A DNA stretch of 64,000 nt from Paraburkholderia sp. BL23I1N1 (GTDB taxonomy: Bacteria; Pseudomonadota; Gammaproteobacteria; Burkholderiales; Burkholderiaceae): NCBI RefSeq assembly GCF_003610295.1, contig NZ_RAPV01000002.1, forward strand, positions 868,001 to 932,000. Reading direction: 5' to 3'. A program made the position numbers and the translations under genes. Positions 61,836 through 64,000 of the stretch are shown here, in pieces. Below the pieces are notes generated by a model. The model saw only the letters and a list, made by a program, of their open reading frames with translations, did no database searches and had not been told where the DNA came from. Positions within the stretch are counted from its first letter, which is position 1. Every line of letters starts with the position of its first letter.

Positions 61836-62647
61836 TAGGCGGCCTCGACCGTTTCCTGGCCGTATTGCCGCTCCAGCCGTCGCACGGTGAAGTGGCCGTG
61901 CGCGACCTGCTGGAAGTGGTCGATGAACACCGTATTGACCATCGCGCCGAGTACCGCGCCGATCGCCGGGATCGACTTGGCGGCGATCTGCTCGCTCACC
62001 TGCACCGAAAAGCGAGCGGCAATCGTGTTGAGCAGGCGCAGCAATGCCGCAGAACCATGCGCAGTGAAGCCTCTCGTCGCGATTTCGGATGAAGCGTTCG
62101 ATACGGCCTGCGCCAGCGCGCCGCGCATGATGAAGTAGCCGAAGTCGGCGTCGTCGTCGGCTTTCGAGGTGCCCCCCATGCCGAGCACCGTCAGACATTG
62201 CAACTGCGTGTCGATCGACGTCAGATCCTCGCCCTCGCTGCGCGCGATGTCGCAGATCGAGCGAAACATGAGCGTGGTCGTGAGCGGCAACTCGACGGGC
62301 AGCGCGAACAAACCGAATGCGCCGCCGGCCGCGCCGGTGGTAGCCACGGCGAACTTGTGCAGCAGGTTGCTCGGCTTGTCGGGCACGATCAGGGGCGAGG
62401 CGCCGCTCTGCCGCCCAAGCGTGCGGAGGGCGATCGAGAGGCACTTGCGCAACGCCAGTTCCGTCGCGTCCGTGACCTTTTCGTTAGCAAAAGCCGGCAT
62501 GCGCGAGAGCAGCTTTTCGAGCGGCGAGCCGACGATGCTGGCGAGTTTCATCGCCAGCGCGGGGCTCTCGAGTTCGTGTTTCGCGCGCCGCAGGGCGCTC
62601 AGATCGTTGTCCGATAGCGATTGTGCAGCGAGCGAACTCGGCTCCAT
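61805..62647 (-). CDS. EcsC family protein
   Basis: I use ATG 62647 (MEPSSLAAQSLSDNDLSALR), 280 residues; an in-frame ATG at 62665 is equally possible. EcsC-type blocks: ATTGAAGGAFGLFALPVELP, TTTLMFRSICDIARSEGEDL, and IGAVLGAMVNTVFIDHFQQV with GHFTVRRLERQYG. Mostly helical with hydrophobic segments. EcsC-domain proteins are poorly understood. Convergent with the hydrolase gene, 3' ends overlapping by 31 bp. Confidence 0.9.
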   Translation of the reverse strand: MEPSSLAAQSLSDNDLSALRRAKHELESPALAMKLASIVGSPLEKLLSRMPAFANEKVTDATELALRKCLSIALRTLGRQSGASPLIVPDKPSNLLHKFAVATTGAAGGAFGLFALPVELPLTTTLMFRSICDIARSEGEDLTSIDTQLQCLTVLGMGGTSKADDDADFGYFIMRGALAQAVSNASSEIATRGFTAHGSAALLRLLNTIAARFSVQVSEQIAAKSIPAIGAVLGAMVNTVFIDHFQQVAHGHFTVRRLERQYGQETVEAAYQAIDVTLDG

Positions 62648-62788
62648 GTGCCTCCCTGGCGTCATGTGTTGTCCATTCTTCAGTTGATTGCCGGGGCAGT
62701 GAGCCGCGCCGGCGGGCTCCAGCTTAGAGCGTGACCCCGTGGTATGATTCCCCCATTGTTTGACGAGTCAACTGTTGCGCTATCAAAA

Positions 62789-64000
62789 ATGGCTGTCCAT
62801 ACCGCGGCCCACCATTCGAGTGGGCAAGTTTTGCCTTTCCGTGAGTCGCTGCTGGCGATGCTCGGCATTTCCTTCGTCACGATGCTGGTCGCGCTCGACC
62901 AGACGGTGGTCGGCACCGCCTTGCCCACTATCGTCGCGGAGCTTAAGGGATTCGAGCTTTACGCGTGGGTCGCCACGTCATATCTGCTGACCTCGGTGAT
63001 TACCGTACCGATCTTTGGCCGACTCGGCGACTATTACGGGCGCAAGCCGTTCGTCATCGCGTCCATCGTCGTGTTCACGGGGGCTTCGGTGCTGTGCGGC
63101 GCTGCCAACAACATGCTGTTCCTCGTGCTCGCACGCGGCTTGCAGGGCATCGGCGGCGGCATGCTGGTCGGCACCGCCTTCGCGTGCATTCCCGATCTCT
63201 TCCCCGACTCGGTCGTGCGGCTGCGCTGGCAGGTGCTAATGAGTTCGGCGTTCGGCATTGCGAACGCGGTGGGGCCGTCGCTAGGTGGCTTTCTCACGCA
63301 GTATTACGGCTGGCGCTCGGTGTTCTACGTGAATCTGCCAGTGGGCTTGCTGTCGCTGTTTTTCGTCTGGCGCTTCCTGCCGCATCTGCGGCATGTCGAG
63401 CACAAGAGCAAGATGCGGCTCGATTGGCCGGGTGCGCTACTGATCGCGGTGGCGCTCGGTTCGCTGCAATTGTTTGTCGAGTTGCTACCAAAACACGGCG
63501 TGACGTTGGGCGCCTTCGCGCTGCTCGCGCTGAGCGTCGCCTCGGCATACGCGTTGTGGCAGTGGGAAAAGCGTTGCCCGACGGCGATTCTGCCGGTGGA
63601 TATGTTCCGCAATCGCAGTCTGGCGGCGCTCTTCACGCTCGCCGTGCTGGGCGGCTTCACGATGTTCTCGTTGCTGTTCTACGCGCCGTTGCTCTTTCAG
63701 GGCGGTTTCGGGATGTCGCCGAAAGAAGCGGGGCTCGTCATTACGCCGCTCGTCGTGTTCATCACGATTGGCAGTATTGCCAACGGCCGTATCGTCTCGC
63801 GTGTGCGCAATCCGAATCTGATGCTGTACGTCGGCTTCGCGCTGCTGGCGCTGTCGTGCCTGGGTGTGGTGATCGCGACGCGCTCCATGCCGCAATGGCT
63901 ATTGATGTCGTTCATGGTGGCCGGCGGACTCGGTCTCGGCTTCGTGATGCCCAATCTGACGATCTTCGCGCAGCAGACAGCCGGCCGCGAACACCTCGGT
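62789..64000 (+). CDS. DHA2-family drug efflux MFS transporter (EmrB/QacA type), partial
   Basis: From ATG 62789 (MAVHTAAHHSSGQVLPFRES) 404 residues are in the window and the frame is still open at the edge. Motif D1-type start MLVALDQTVVGTALPTIVAE, motif A GRLGDYYGRKPFVIASIVVF, motif B RGLQGIGGGMLVGTAF and motif C GIANAVGPSLGGFL mark the 14-helix DHA2 exporters. The product would be about 480-550 residues. Exports drugs or toxic compounds using the proton gradient. Confidence 0.92.
   Translation, partial: MAVHTAAHHSSGQVLPFRESLLAMLGISFVTMLVALDQTVVGTALPTIVAELKGFELYAWVATSYLLTSVITVPIFGRLGDYYGRKPFVIASIVVFTGASVLCGAANNMLFLVLARGLQGIGGGMLVGTAFACIPDLFPDSVVRLRWQVLMSSAFGIANAVGPSLGGFLTQYYGWRSVFYVNLPVGLLSLFFVWRFLPHLRHVEHKSKMRLDWPGALLIAVALGSLQLFVELLPKHGVTLGAFALLALSVASAYALWQWEKRCPTAILPVDMFRNRSLAALFTLAVLGGFTMFSLLFYAPLLFQGGFGMSPKEAGLVITPLVVFITIGSIANGRIVSRVRNPNLMLYVGFALLALSCLGVVIATRSMPQWLLMSFMVAGGLGLGFVMPNLTIFAQQTAGREHLG

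Noticed and set aside
61209..62444. 411-codon open frame across the hydrolase and EcsC genes
   Set aside because: Arg-rich text crossing two genes with clear catalytic or family motifs.
1..64000. CRISPR array or cas genes
   Set aside because: No regularly spaced repeats and no Cas motifs were seen; the only short tandem repeat is the 7-bp one at 27142.

Overview
The window looks like a chromosome or megaplasmid segment from Burkholderia sensu lato, most likely Paraburkholderia or Caballeronia. The evidence is high-GC coding DNA, a Porin_4-type porin, LysR/MFS pairs, a Burkholderia-style tad locus, CHRD and EcsC genes, and insertion sequences of IS3, IS5, IS110, IS1634 and ISKra4 type. This assignment rests on protein resemblance only; no rRNA or marker gene is present.

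Region 1 (1-27.5 kb) is an accessory island, less GC-rich and full of insertion sequences. It opens with a caspase-like protease cut by the window edge, divergent from a frameshifted LCAT-type lipase. Then come fragments that look like the C-terminus of a prokaryotic Argonaute PIWI domain (about 2.9-3.2 kb) and the N-terminus of a SIR2 protein (3455-3700), probably the wreck of an Argonaute/SIR2 immune system. A doubly dead rve-type transposase and an IS5 copy follow, then an uncharacterised HTH-type gene and a tRNA-Ala(CGC). The best-preserved system is a complete five-gene type I Druantia anti-phage operon (druA-druE, 9312-20787). Behind it lie an IS3 element split by an IS110 element, a short stretch with a DnaA box and strong hairpins, and a sigma-54 activator gene broken three ways (N-terminal loss, 7-bp repeat expansion, IS1634 insertion).

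Region 2 (27.5-41.3 kb) is a tad/Flp pilus locus in transcription order: flp pilin, prepilin peptidase, cpaB/rcpC, secretin rcpA/cpaC, a small lipoprotein, tadZ/cpaE, ATPase tadA/cpaF, tadB, tadC, two TadE/F-like minor pseudopilins, tadG with a VWA domain, and an isoprenylcysteine-methyltransferase-like membrane protein. No tadD is visible. A sigma-54-like promoter lies upstream of flp, close to the wrecked activator gene.

Region 3 (41.3-64 kb) is backbone with local decay: an ISKra4 remnant, a DUF4239 protein, a chemoreceptor, an IS110-type element between 125-bp inverted repeats, a LysR/MFS divergent pair, three tandem NarL/RcsB-like response regulators (first frameshifted, third cut off and fused to a headless short-chain dehydrogenase), a LysR/MHS-transporter/sulfatase module with an operator-like palindrome, another LysR gene, a porin with a clear terminator, a CHRD protein, an HSL-type hydrolase, an EcsC protein, and the start of a DHA2 drug-efflux transporter running off the right edge.

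The main biological themes are phage defence (intact Druantia; relics of Argonaute/SIR2; a caspase/lipase pair of unknown role), surface attachment (Flp pilus) and repeated IS-driven gene loss. All family assignments are by reading motifs; no database search was run.
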